Assembly (NCBI GenBank): GCA_018398765.1
Contig: JAHBMJ010000621.1
Location: 1 to 43,925 of the forward strand
Origin: Chromera velia
Taxonomy: Eukaryota; Sar; Chromeraceae
Reading direction: 5' to 3'
Length of the DNA stretch: 43,925 nt
The position numbers and the translations under genes are program-made. The notes beneath the pieces were generated by a model. It worked only from the letters and a program-made list of their open reading frames with translations, did not search any database and was not told the origin of the DNA. Shown here in pieces: positions 21,950 to 33,877 of this stretch; position 1 is the first letter of the stretch; every line of letters begins with the position of its first letter.

Positions 21950-24900
21950 CCCCCCCCGCCAAACCAATATTTCTCTGAATATTTCTAAACGGACAATGAA
22001 CGATTGAGGTGAGGGAAATTTTCGCAGCGAAAGCCGGAAAAGGAGTAGAACTAGCAAGAGAGCGAGAAGAGTCAACCAGCCGTGAAGGAAGGAAAGGGAG
22101 AATGAAAGAGCTTGATGAAGCTGTGTTTCGGAAAGCGACATCTCAGCCAGATGGATGCAAAAGACAGCAGGACAGGGAAGGAAGGAGAAGCAGGAGTCAC
22201 GTGAAGTTGATTGAAAGAAAGAAAGAAACTTGTTTGTCAGGAGGGCGAATGAAGAGAGAGAAAGGATTGAAGGAAGAAGGAATTTGATGAACCTCGGAAG
22301 GAAGGAAAGAAAACGAAGAAATCATGAAAGTCACGCAATCACGAACTCGACGCAATGATGAAGGAAAGAAAGGAGAGGCCAAAAAAAGTCAGAAAGTAGG
22401 AAGGAAGGAGGCAGCCGCCCTTTGCCTGCCGACAGAGCTTAGCTGACAGACAGACATTCAGCTGAGTCAGTGAGCAGATCGGTAGGCTGGTTGCATGTCT
22501 CAAACGATTCTTCTTCAAAGTAGAGGTTGGATGGATGGAGGGATGGATGAACTGTAGATGGCGGAGGAAAGAGAAGCGATGTATTGACTTAATGAAAGCT
22601 AGTCATTGAGTGAGAAAGGAAGGAAACGAGAAAGAAGTACGGGAAATGGGTGGGAAGACAGACAGAAGGACTATTTGAATTTGAGAAGAACGAACGAACG
22701 AATCACGGAAGATTTTCCTTCCTTCTTTCCGGTCGAAGAGGGGAGAAGAAAGGAAGAAAGAGAAAAAGAACGAAGGAAAGAATTTGGATTGATTATTCAT
22801 GGGTCGGCGACTGAAAGTAAAAGTGAAGAATGGGCACTTGTGAGAGAAGAAAGGAAGCAAGAGAAGGAATGCAATGATGACCGAGGGAGGCATTTTATGC
22901 CTGCCTGCCTGCCTGCCTGCTTGCCTCACCGGTGGATGGATGGATGGATGATTCTGGTCTTCTTCTCATCTGCTGGTATGGCAAGGCACGAATGAAGAAA
23001 ACGGGGAGAAGCGAAGCGGAGTGGTCGGTTCAAGAGGTCAATGAATGGAGAGAAGCGTACGTGGCATGCCGGTATGTCTTCTTTTCTTACACGCACACAG
23101 ATGAACAGACAGACACAACCTACCTCAAGCCGCCCTTCCCCCGTTGTTTCATGAGAGCTTCTTTCAAGGTGGATCGGCCAATGGTGTGGCTTGGCCAGCG
23201 GAACATCAAACACATTCTGATCTTTTCTGGATTATCGCCTCGGCCGACGGATGGAAAGATAGCGAGCATTCCAATTTTCTTCTTCTTCGTGGATTCTGAA
23301 TGGTGGCTGAATGAATGAGTGATGGGGGGGTTGGGGGGGTCAATGAATGAAATGAATTGATGCGTGCATGCTCAATGTATGGATTCTTTGTTCCTTTATT
23401 TCTTTAATTTTATGCATTCTTCATCATGCATGTATAAGCACACAACCCACGAACACACAGATTCACTTTCTTGAATGCTGGAGCAATGCTTGCCGATGAC
23501 TCACTGACTGTTGACGGTCAGATGGCAAGTGTGCGAAGAAAAGACGAGAAAAGGAAGGTGGGAGGAAAGGGGCCGAACGATGCGCGTGCCGGGCCGAGCC
23601 TGTGAAAGTGCAATGGCCGAGCGCATCCATTCATCATACACACACCTGCAGAGAATACCTCCAAACTGACGACGCTGGTTTGTTTGTCGGTTGCAAGGGT
23701 TCCTTTCTTCCCTTGATTCGATTCACTCACTCATTCACCGTCAACACACCTTCTTTCATCATTGATTCACAACACAACTGACTGACTGCTGACTGTAGAG
23801 GTAGAGGGAAAATCGGAAAACATGCGGGAAGCAAGGGAGAACAAAGGTGTTTCGACACACAGTGTGCAGAGTGGAAGGAAAGAGAGAAAAGAAAGGGAAC
23901 GGGTTCGGGGGGGAAAGAAAAGAGGAAGGCGAAAAAGGAAGGAACTTTTCATCTTTTTCAACGACCTCATAGCGGTTAGTCAGGAGCGAGACACAATGAA
24001 AGAAAGACAGACAAAAGAACACTGTAGAGAAAGAGGGAAGGCGGGAAAGAAACGCAGTCACGACGACTGAAAAGGAGGCGGCGAGGAAACTGGCTGGTGG
24101 GTGAGGGGGGAGGGCGTGCAGACAAAAGACTTGCAAGGCCGTTGAGTCGGTAATGAGTCCAGTCTGCCCTCCTTTTCTCCTGTAGCTGTCTCTTCTCTCT
24201 TCTTGTGTGTTTGTGTGTGGGTGTGCGTGTGTTGTGCCTGTGGTAAAGCCGCGGAATGTGCTGAGTGGGGGGCTCTGACTCCCCTCTGACCTTTCCGCTT
24301 AACTTAAACAGCTCCCATGCACATAGACGAACAAAAAGAAGCAACACACAGAGAGAGGCAGTGAGAAAGAAAGAAAAAAAGAAAAGAAAACTTGTGAACA
24401 CCGCGACTTCCCTACCCATGAGTTGAAGATCAAAAAGGAAACCTTCCCTTGGCATGTAGACAAGAAAGAAAGAACGACTATCCAATCAAAACCGATTGAT
24501 TGACAAAAAAGCAAGCAAGCCCCCTGGAATGGGTGTGCGTGAAGGAAGGCTTCGAATTTCCCCTTTTCGTGTCTGGTTTCTCTCTTTGTCTGTCCCGTTG
24601 ACAGTCAAGTCCAGGGTGGTTCATGGAGCGATCCGTGCATGCCATTCTATGCGTGCATCCCATTGGTTGGGTGGAAGAGAAACAGCTTTTCATTTTTCTT
24701 CCTTGGCCAAGCAAGGTCTTCTTCCTCAGACACACGAGAAGGAACTTGAAGGGAGACGCAGAAGAGAAAAGGACGACTGCCTGCGGTGTTGGGGAGAAGG
24801 GAAGAGAGCAAGTCGTCAAGCTTTGTGGTGATGGTGGAAAAAGAGAAGAGAAAGTATCTGGCGCGCGTCACTGATTGGCGACAGGGTGCATGAGTGACTT

Positions 24901-27900
24901 GACTAATTTACTGACTGATTCATTCATTAGCCAGGCATGCAGGTGTATTGATGATCTGTCTGGCAGTATTTCTGATTTTGTGTATGTTTTTTTTTTTTTG
25001 GCTCAATGCATGCATAGCACCTGCTCTCACCCCCTCTTGTCCGTTTTCTGATCTTTGTCTCGCTCTCCCTCTCTGGTTCGATGTGGTTGGATCGGGTGAC
25101 TCCGCAACGATGGAAGGAAGTAAAGAAAGGGAAACTGTCACTTACTGACTCAGAGCAGAAAATCCATTTCGGATCGATGAAGAAACTGTACTGTCCGACC
25201 TCGTTCGTTCATTCTTCCCACCCTTCGTTCGCTTTTTCTTCGTACGTCGTCGTTGACTGACTGCGTGTGTGTGCATTCGTTCGTCCGTTTGTGGCAGCTG
25301 GCTTGTTTGTGTGTTCTCCCTCTTCTCTTCTCCTCTTCTCGCTCGCTCTTTCGTTTGTTCGTAGGATCGTTCGTCTCGTCTCCTCCTCATGTGTGTACGA
25401 ACAAGAAGAAGCGAAAAGAAAAGAAAGGATCTCTAGCTGTCTCTTTGGATCAGCTAGAAGGATCTCGGGGATGGGCCCGTCTCTCTCGCCTTTTTCGTTT
25501 ACTCTTCTTTTCACTCCTTTCCCTTGTCCCTTCTTTTGTTTTGAGTCCATGACCTTGCGGAACAAGTGCAGTGCGTCATGATTCGTTCCTTTCCTTTCCA
25601 CCGAGGGAGGTCGCTTCCTTCTTTTGAAGCCACCAAACAAACAAACAAGTCTGTGAAGGAAGATGGATTAGGTACTGATGGATGAAGTCACCTCTGATGT
25701 ATGGATGGCTCAGGGAATGTTGGAAGGCTTGCAGGTATTTAGACGGTCGTTTGCGGGGGTTGTTGCCGACAGTCAGAAATAGAGAGAGAGCCATTCCTTC
25801 GTTCTTTGTGTCTTCCTTCCTGCGTTCAAGGTGCGCTGAGTGAGTTTTTGTTCGTCCGTTTGGATGGAAGGGATGAGGAGGAACCGAAAAGCTCCCCTGT
25901 CCATCTGTCCATCCGCAAGGGAAAGGAAGTGAGAGACAAAGAGAGAATGAAAAACGGCAAAGAAGAGAAGCTGAAGGAGGGACGAAATTTCGTGAATTTT
26001 TTTTGCACCATTTGTCTTTCTTTCGTCTTTCTTATCTATCCATTCATGCTTGCAAGCGCTGCATGCAAATGGACAAATGAAATGAATGAGTTAGGGAATT
26101 AAATTCTTAAACAAACGTGTGTAGACCTCTTTCTTTCTTTCTTTCTTTCTTCATCCAGTATCGCCGTTGTTGCTTGTGCAGTTTCTATCACTTGATTGAC
26201 GGGGAAATGCGAACCATGTACGAGAGAGAAAAGAGAAGCAAAAGAAAGCCCCGAAAAAGAGAAAAGAAAAAGGCCAGAAAAGAAGAAACGAAAGGAGACG
26301 AACGCAAAGAAGAGAAAAATTGAGGGACTTGCCATGATGGACAGGAAGAGACGAAGCAAGAAAGGAAAGAGCTGCTCAACCATCCATCCCGCTGTTCGGT
26401 TGGTGGACGTTCTTTCCTTCTAGTTCGCCTTCTGTCGTGTCTTGCTTTCATTCTCCACAGAAAGCAAAAGCAAACTCATGCATGTGTTTAACCGCCCCCC
26501 TTCCCTTTGCCCCTCCCCGCTCCCCCTATCGGTCCGCATTCCTGCTTTCCTTCCTTCCGTTCTTCTTTCGCTCTTCCGTTTCCATTGCTCGTCTGCAAAC
26601 AACATGCAGACACTCTTTCTTTGCAGGGGCGTGTAGTCATGTTTTGGTCTGTCTGTCTAGCTTTCTTCCTTACTGTCCGTTCTTGTCTGTGTGTTTGTGG
26701 AGTCGTTGGTTCAGATTGGCGAGGCCTCGTTTCCCTCCATCCGAAATCGAGACACGATGATTGAGTCAATCATTCCCGAATCGCGTTCGCTTTCGTTTTC
26801 TTTCTATCGAGCTAAAAAAAGGATCGAGGAGACACTCTTCCATCCTTTCTTCCGTTCTTCGAAGCTCCTTTCTGCATGACTGGTGCCCCTCCTGCGTGTG
26901 TGCGAAGAAAGGCATGGATGGCCAGCTGCCTAAACGTTGTGGGAGGTGGCTGGCTGTATTTATAATTCTCTTGCTGGGGACTGTGCCGCCTAAGCTACCT
27001 TACCTACTTCACGGCATCATGAAGGAAGGAAAGACACAGCAGCTGGCCGCGGCCAAGCATCGCGAGTGATGTGGTGATGGTGCAGTCGAGTCAGGAAGTA
27101 AGAACGTAAGGAATTCATTGATTGATTCGCAGAGAAAGTAAGAAAGAAAGTCTTTTCTTTTCCTCTTCTCCTCCCCCCTCCGTCTCTGATCCAGCAATCC
27201 ACTCAGTCAGTCAGTCAGTCTCGCTTTCCTCCCTTCCATAATTCATTCGTTCGGTACGGCTTTCGTGCGGCTGAATGAATTGGTTTCTTCCTCGCATGCT
27301 TGTTTTTCATTCAAGTAACCCACCCCTGTACATTTTCTCACTACCCAGACACTCACTCACTCTCGCATCCTCATCCCATCATTTGATTGATTGATGCATT
27401 TGATCTACCGATATTCAGATCGGATGAGCCACCCACCCAGAACCACCCTGGCTCACCGACACAGTCTCTCTTGTCCTTCATATCAATTCAGGAAGCAGAA
27501 TAAAAGAACAGGAACATAACAGGCAGGAAGGTGGAAAGAAGATCAGGCAAAGGCTTCGCTGCAGGCTGGTCGGCCTGCACGAAGCAGAAAGGAAACAGAC
27601 AGACCAAAGAAAGGATGAGGCAAGCAAGCAGGAGTGAGGGGGAACGATGGGAGCTTTCATGCCGGTCTGCGGTTGGGTCTCGCCTCTTTCTCTTTCTCTT
27701 CTTCCTTCCTGCGCCATTCTTTCTTCATTCCCTAGCTTTCTTTGTTTTGGTTTGTTGTACAGAACAAGAGAATACAGTCGAATGATCTTTCCTTCCACCT
27801 TTCCTTCTGCCGCCCTGCTCGGTTGGTTTCCTGTGAAAGTCCGTTCTTTGTTCTTCCCTTCTGCTGCATGTGAAAGACCATACAGAGAGAGGCAGCCTCA

Positions 27901-29569
27901 GAGAGAGGGTAGGAACTTTACAGCAACTGCGAGCCTCGATGTGCCTTTTTTTTTTTCGGAGCCTTGCAGCGCGTGACCGATGCGACGAGTTTCCCTTGAA
28001 TTTTCTTTATCGACATGAACGGTTTGGATGCATGCTTTTCTTTTTCCGTTTCTTGGAGGGAGGGAGGGAAAAGACTTTGACAGAGATCGTTGTGGTCGTT
28101 TGCGGAGAGCCCTACCGAGCATGCGACTCTTTCAGTCTGTCTGGCCGCCTGATCTGTATCTTTCTGTATGTCTTGGTGTATGTACGTCTGTTCTGTATGC
28201 ATGCATGGAGTTGTCAGTCAGTTGGAAGGCATTATTCATTTTCCTGAAGCGAAGGAAAGTATCGAGGGAAAGGGCGGGAGCATGATCCCCGTGTAGAAAA
28301 AGAAAAAAAAAATAAAGCAGAAAGCACACACATACATTCAAAGCACGAACCCAAAAAGGGGAAGCATGCAGAAAGGTAGAAAAGCAATTCTTACATGCAC
28401 GAAGACAGGCAGAAGGAAGACATCCGACCGTCATCTTTCGAGGAGGTGATGTGGCTGACGACGCCTGCGTGAGTGAGTGAAAAGAACTGGTGGAAGGTTC
28501 CTAATGTTGGTTGATTCCCTCTACCGATCTCAGTGGTTCCCGAAGATTTCATTCATGAATGAATCAAATGGATTCGATTCAGCCCATTTATTCTTCTCTT
28601 TCTTGCTTGCTCATTTTCTTCCTTCCCTGCCTGCCTGACTTACGGATGTGGGTATCTATCTGCGTGTTCGTTCGTTGGGTGAAGGACGAAAGAAAGCCCG
28701 TTCTTTCGTTTCGTTCCTTTCATCAATCGCTCCGTCTGTCCTGTCTGTCCGCCCGTTTGTCTGCCTTGTCGATCTGCCTGAGTTCCCTCGTCTTCTCGCT
28801 TTCGTCGTGTGTCAGACAGTCAAGCACGATCGATGAACTGATCGATCGATCGATCAGTCCGTCCTGCAGGTGCGATGGAGGGATCTGGCATGCATACAGT
28901 GAGAGGGTGCATGAAGGGTTAACTCGGGTGTCCGCTTGATTTTTCTTTTGGATGGATGGATGGAAGGACGGCGCATGCAGACCGATTCCCCAAATTGGTT
29001 CTGCTGGCAACGCATGGCACGCAGATCAACACACACACCAGAATCGTCCATTCGGAACATTCAAGCAAGCAGGCAGGCATGCGTGTGAGTAAGAGGTGTC
29101 TGTTGACTGATTGATCGTTTAGCTCGGTCTTTCGTTCGCGTGTCCGTCGAGCGTGGATCGATCGATTGACCGAGCTAGTGATGAGGTGCTCAGGTGGGTG
29201 CATCCAGGCATGCGTAGGTACACGGTCTTGCCTCCAGCGATGCATGCATGCAGAGGCACCGATCAACAGACAGATCGAACAAGTCACTGCATCACGGGGA
29301 AGGAAAAAAAAAGACAAAGAAACCAACCAGAAGAAAGAGACCAGAGAAACAGTGATGCTCAGAAGGAAGATCGCCATACACACCATTAAGTGCAGGCAGG
29401 TCGACGACGCAGCATAACAAGGTCTTCTGCTGCATGCACCATTCAGTCAAAGATTGGGCGGCCATAGTGCAGTTCATGAAAGTTAGACAGCTGGGCTTGC
29501 ATGTGGACCGGCTCCGATTGACAGACCGTTGAGGCACTTCCTGTGTGTGGAATGACAAAAGCTTATATT
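21950..29569. other. Continuation of the gene-free purine/pyrimidine mosaic
   Basis: Same texture as left of the gap: GGAA/GAAA runs, CTTT runs and short tetranucleotide arrays. These include GCCT near 22899-22925, ATGG near 22932-22950, GATC near 28840-28857 and ATGG near 28950-28965. Open frames reach about 170 codons but are repetitive or lack any recognisable domain. I see no RNA gene. Confidence 0.4.
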
Positions 29570-29965
29570 GGTATTTGGTACTATAACCGTAACAATACAA
29601 TATAATACTACTATTTACTAAATTATTTGTATATATACTTATAGCCCAACTAGTAGCCTATATAAGGTAGGTTTTAGTTTTTATAATTAAACAACATGGT
29701 TTATTTATGTCTAGCTTTATGGAAATATTAGTTAGACTCAACTTAAGAGGTAGCGACTTAAACGCCGATTTATACTTATGCTAGCACGGAGTTAAATCCG
29801 GGGCCTATCATTACTCATAGCATTACTCCTATAGATTCGATACGACTGCAGTCTCAAACTAGCATGACTAGTAGCACGTACGGAGTTAATCCTCTAGACA
29901 TGAATCTAGATCGACTAATCTAGACATAAATTTATTCTATTTTATCTCTTAATTATCCTAATTAA
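29570..29965. repeat. AT-rich, CTAG-containing island
   Basis: Abrupt switch to AT-rich sequence with many CTAG, TATA and TTAAT words. A near-repeated CACGGAGTTAA / TACGGAGTTAA motif occurs near 29784 and 29880. It ends at a GC-rich step (CCGGGGCCC near 29970). No coding potential. Probably a decayed mobile element, but no terminal repeats or target-site duplication are visible. Confidence 0.4.
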
Positions 29966-30489
29966 TGTACCGGGGCCCAGAGCCTCGGTTCTTGTCTAGA
30001 TCTGTTACCCGCCCAGACCTTGGTCAATGTGTAACGGATCTCGGGACGGCAGCTGGCAGAGATCCGTCACGCAAACTCAAACTCCCCCGTGAAACTGAAC
30101 TTGACCGCGAAAAAGCCAAAACGTGCCCCTCAAGCGTAAACATCGGGGCCGCACATGCATGCACATCTGCAGGAAATGACTGACCTGCATGCATCTTCGA
30201 TGACAAAAAATTAAGAACTGGTATTGGACAGACGTAGCTGCATATTCTCCTGTACATCTGGACCAGATGGAGGTAACAGGCCCACCAGTAAGTTCGAATT
30301 TGCCGTCAACCCTGCGTCTGTGCATGCAGCAATATAAGCAGCAGCTTTTTCACTGACCTTGCTACGAGAATTTGTGTACTCTGCACCGCTCTGCACAGTT
30401 CAATCAAGCATCTTTCTGGACACGTGGTGGGAGCATCAGGCCAGAAGTCCTACATGAGGATAGGCACGCAAACGTTGAACTTCTTTCCA

Positions 30490-31090
30490 TTTTCATCTTC
30501 CTGTCTGTTTGCATGTCGGCCTCTCCACTTCCATCTTTCTGTCTGTTTGCATGTCGGCCTCTCCACTCCCATCTTTCTGTCTGTTTGCACGACAGCCTCG
30601 CATGACAGCCTCTTCTCTTCTATCTTTCTGTCTGTTTGCATGACGGCCTCTCCACTCCCATCTTTCTGTGTGTTTGCATGACAGCCTCGCATGACAGCCT
30701 CTTCACTTCTATCTTTCTGTCTGTTTGCACGACGGCCTCTCCGCTTTCATCGTTCTGTCTGTTTGCATGACGGCCTCTCCGCTTTCATCTTTCTGTCTGT
30801 TTGCACGACGGCCTCTCCGCTTTCATCTTTCTGTCTGTTTGCACGACGGCCTCTCCGCTTTCATCTTTCTGTCTGTTTGCATGACGGCCTCTCTGCTTTC
30901 ATCTTTCTGTCTGTTTGCATGACGGCCTCTCCGCTTTCATCGTTCTGTCTGTTTGCATGACGGCCTCTCCGCTTTCATCTTTCTGTCTATTTGCACGATG
31001 GCCTCTCCGCTTTCATCGTTCTGTCTGTTTGCATGACGGCCTCTCCACTCCCATCGTTCTGTCTGTTTGCATGACGGCCTCTCCACTTTC
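30490..31090 (+). repeat. 38-bp minisatellite array
   Basis: About 15 copies of a 38-base unit containing TCTTTCTGTCTGTTTGCA followed by a GACGGCCTCTCC part. The most homogeneous copies lie at about 30720-31090, with single-base variants such as CACGACGG/CATGACGG. Because 38 is not a multiple of three, the plus strand stays open in all three frames and creates apparent repeat proteins with a 38-residue superperiod. Confidence 0.9.
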
Positions 31091-31720
31091 ATATTCCCAT
31101 CTTTCCTTTTTGCTTGCCTGGTGGGTCTTTACTTTCTTCTGTCGTGTTTGCTTGCATGACGGCTCTCCGCGCTTCCATCTTAATTTCCTGCCGGCGTGTT
31201 TGACGACCTCTCTACTTGCGTCGTTCCTGTCGACTTGCATGAAAGCTTCTCTGCCTCCATGTTTCCTGCCGGTTTGCATGACGTGTTCTCAGCTTCCACC
31301 TTCGCTGTTTGCTTGCATGCCGACTCCCCACTTTCTTCTATCTTGCCGGCTTGCAAGGCCACTTTCCGCTAGCTTCCATCTTTCCTGCCTGCGTGTTAAG
31401 GGCCTCTCCAGTTTCATGAATCTTTCCTGTCGACTTGCATGAAAGCTTTTCCGCTTCCATGTTTCCTGTCGGTTTGTATGACGTCTTCTCAGCTTCCATC
31501 TTTCCTGCGCATGCTCGATGACTTTCCACTTTCCTCCGCTTTCGTCCGTCTTGCCTGCTTACATGATGGGTCTCGGTGCTTCCATCTTTCCTGCCTGCGT
31601 ATATGACGGCCTCTCCAGTTTCATCAATCTTTCCTATCTGCTAGCCCGTCTGCTTGCAGAAAGTCCGCTTCACTTTCATCTTGCTTGTCTCCTCACATAA
31701 CGACCTTTCAGAACCTTTCA
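31090..31720 (+). repeat. Degenerate continuation of the minisatellite
   Basis: The same elements (TTTCCTGC, CTTGCATGA, CTCTCC, GCTTCCATC) recur at irregular spacing of roughly 50-75 bases with many substitutions. This looks like an older, decayed part of the array at 30490-31090. Confidence 0.6.
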
Positions 31721-31879
31721 GTCTGCATCTTTCTTGTCTGTCTGCGTGTACGACGTCTACTCCAGTTTAATTCATTTTTCTGGTTTTCTTTTCTGTTTTC
31801 ATATGCTTGGATGCTGGCTTTTCCTGGCCTTCCTAAAATCTGAAAAGCAGAATCATTGGGAGGATGGAGTTTACTAGAG

Positions 31880-32660
31880 TTTACAACAACAAAAAACAAC
31901 AAAGACTTCCTCACATGGAATTATAGTAAAGTTTTCAACATATTCACCATAGCAATACATTGTGAGTTAACGTTTCTATCTAAAAATTTAACAACATACA
32001 AGATTACATCTAAAAATTAAAAAAAAATGGATTACGTAATTTAAGTTAAAATTTAAGTACCATTGTGGTTAATTTACCAAAATTTAGATATTTTTGACTA
32101 AGAACTTTGAAATAAAAAAATGATTTTGTATATGCAGTTAAAATTATTTTAAATGATCGTGAAATACTGAAAGAACTTGTTGTTTAGTGGTGCAGTTGTC
32201 TAATTAAGATAAACATACCAGAAGTCCTGTATCAAAATAGACACACAGACGTGGAAGTGGCATCCTGCATTCAATTATACTATTCAAGTTGATTATACAG
32301 AGTTTTCTTATTATCATAGAAAACTCTCACTATAACCGTTCGAGGATAGGATAGGATAGGATTTATGTTTCGGGTCACCCCGCGGTCCACTACCGGGCTT
32401 CGACTTGCACCGTTGACAAAAGTTAATTGCTAGGTTAATTGTTACATATGAAAAAGATACGGTTTCCTAGGCCGTTTCAAATAACTACAACTAACTATAA
32501 GAATTATCAATTTATGATGATCTTGTGTAAGCATGATCGACATTGTCTGTACGGATTGATGCATTTGATATGAAACCAGGGTGCAGCGTAGTTTAGGAAC
32601 AGGTTTATGGCTTAGTTTACGGCCCTAGTAAAGTATTAGGTAAAGTCAGTGAATGAATTG
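31880..32660. repeat. AT-rich island
   Basis: Very AT-rich, with TTTAAAATT/AAAATTTA words, a repeated ATCTAAAAATT (near 31979 and 32008) and a short AGGAT repeat at about 32343-32361. No gene. It ends just after the 3' end of the kinase gene. Confidence 0.4.
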
Positions 32661-32677
32661 AATTGCAGTATATGTTG

Positions 32678-33499
32678 TCATCGTTTCGTATGCGAGCCGC
32701 CTCTCCCTCTTCCTGGAGGAAACGCAGGGCCGTGACCTCCCCTTTCCGACATATGGGACGCTTTTGATAAGCCAAAATTTAATGTCTTTGCCTGCACGTG
32801 AGCGTTAACCAGTCCTTTCAACCGTTCGTGACCCCTCTCAGCACCACTCCCTCTAGACGATGCGCCGTGGGCATGGAAACCGTACGGAATCAACTTGCGC
32901 CCCCCCCCAACGAAGGGAATCTGTTGAGAGAGACCCACCCCACTTCCCCCAAAACCTTTCAACCCCCCACCCTGGCCCTGATGAGAGTGAGAGTGTGCAG
33001 GGGGGGGAGAGCGAATCGCCCTGGAGGCCTCGGCAGGATACTTGGCTGGCATGGGCCGTGGAATTTCAAAGAAGTAGGGATGAAGAAGCGCTGCACGCAG
33101 TCACACACAAACAACCCATTTGTTCGCTCACTCATTCAATCAATCACTCACTCACTCATCCATCCATTCATCAATTCCTTCACTCAATCACTCCCTCACT
33201 GACTCGCTGACTGACTTGCTTACTCACTACACACGGTCATGCCAACTTGCTTATTGCACATGGTCATGCCGAATTGCCATCTTTCGACACGACTCTTTCC
33301 TTATACTCCCCCGTACCCTGCCCCCCGCACATGCAGTCTGAGAGACACAAAGACACAGACAGACAGACCCTCTGCAGCCGTGAGTCTCCTCTGAGGGTCG
33401 AAGGCGAGGAGTCTCTGCAGGAGGTCCAGACACCTGTCAGACTCCAACTTGAAACGCACCCGGAGGTTGCTATACTGCAAGCAAACGCACACGCACACA

Positions 33500-33566
<67 letters not shown>

Positions 33567-33844
33567 AAAGCGAGAGACAGCGCTCGCACTGACGCAAACA
33601 CTGATGCTCACAGCCACGCCCGCACAAAGAAGGTCAGGCGACTATGAACGAACGCCACGCGCACACGCTTGCACGCAGGGAAGCAGGCGCTCATGCACAC
33701 ACACTTCTATACACGCAGAAATAGACACAGACACACACAGATGCACACATACAGACAAACAAACGCACGCGCTCAAGGAACAATACACACACACACACAC
33801 ACACACACACAAACCTTCATGCACGCTCTACAACTCGCACACGC

Positions 33845-33877
<33 letters not shown>

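Noticed and set aside
22932-23318. Plus-strand frame of 128 codons with fairly normal composition
   Set aside because: Starts inside an ATGG repeat, has no clear splice context and no recognisable domain; could be chance.
30691-31442. Apparent repeat protein (SVCLHDGL-like units)
   Set aside because: Direct product of the 38-bp minisatellite, which is open in all frames. No start context, splice signals or domain.
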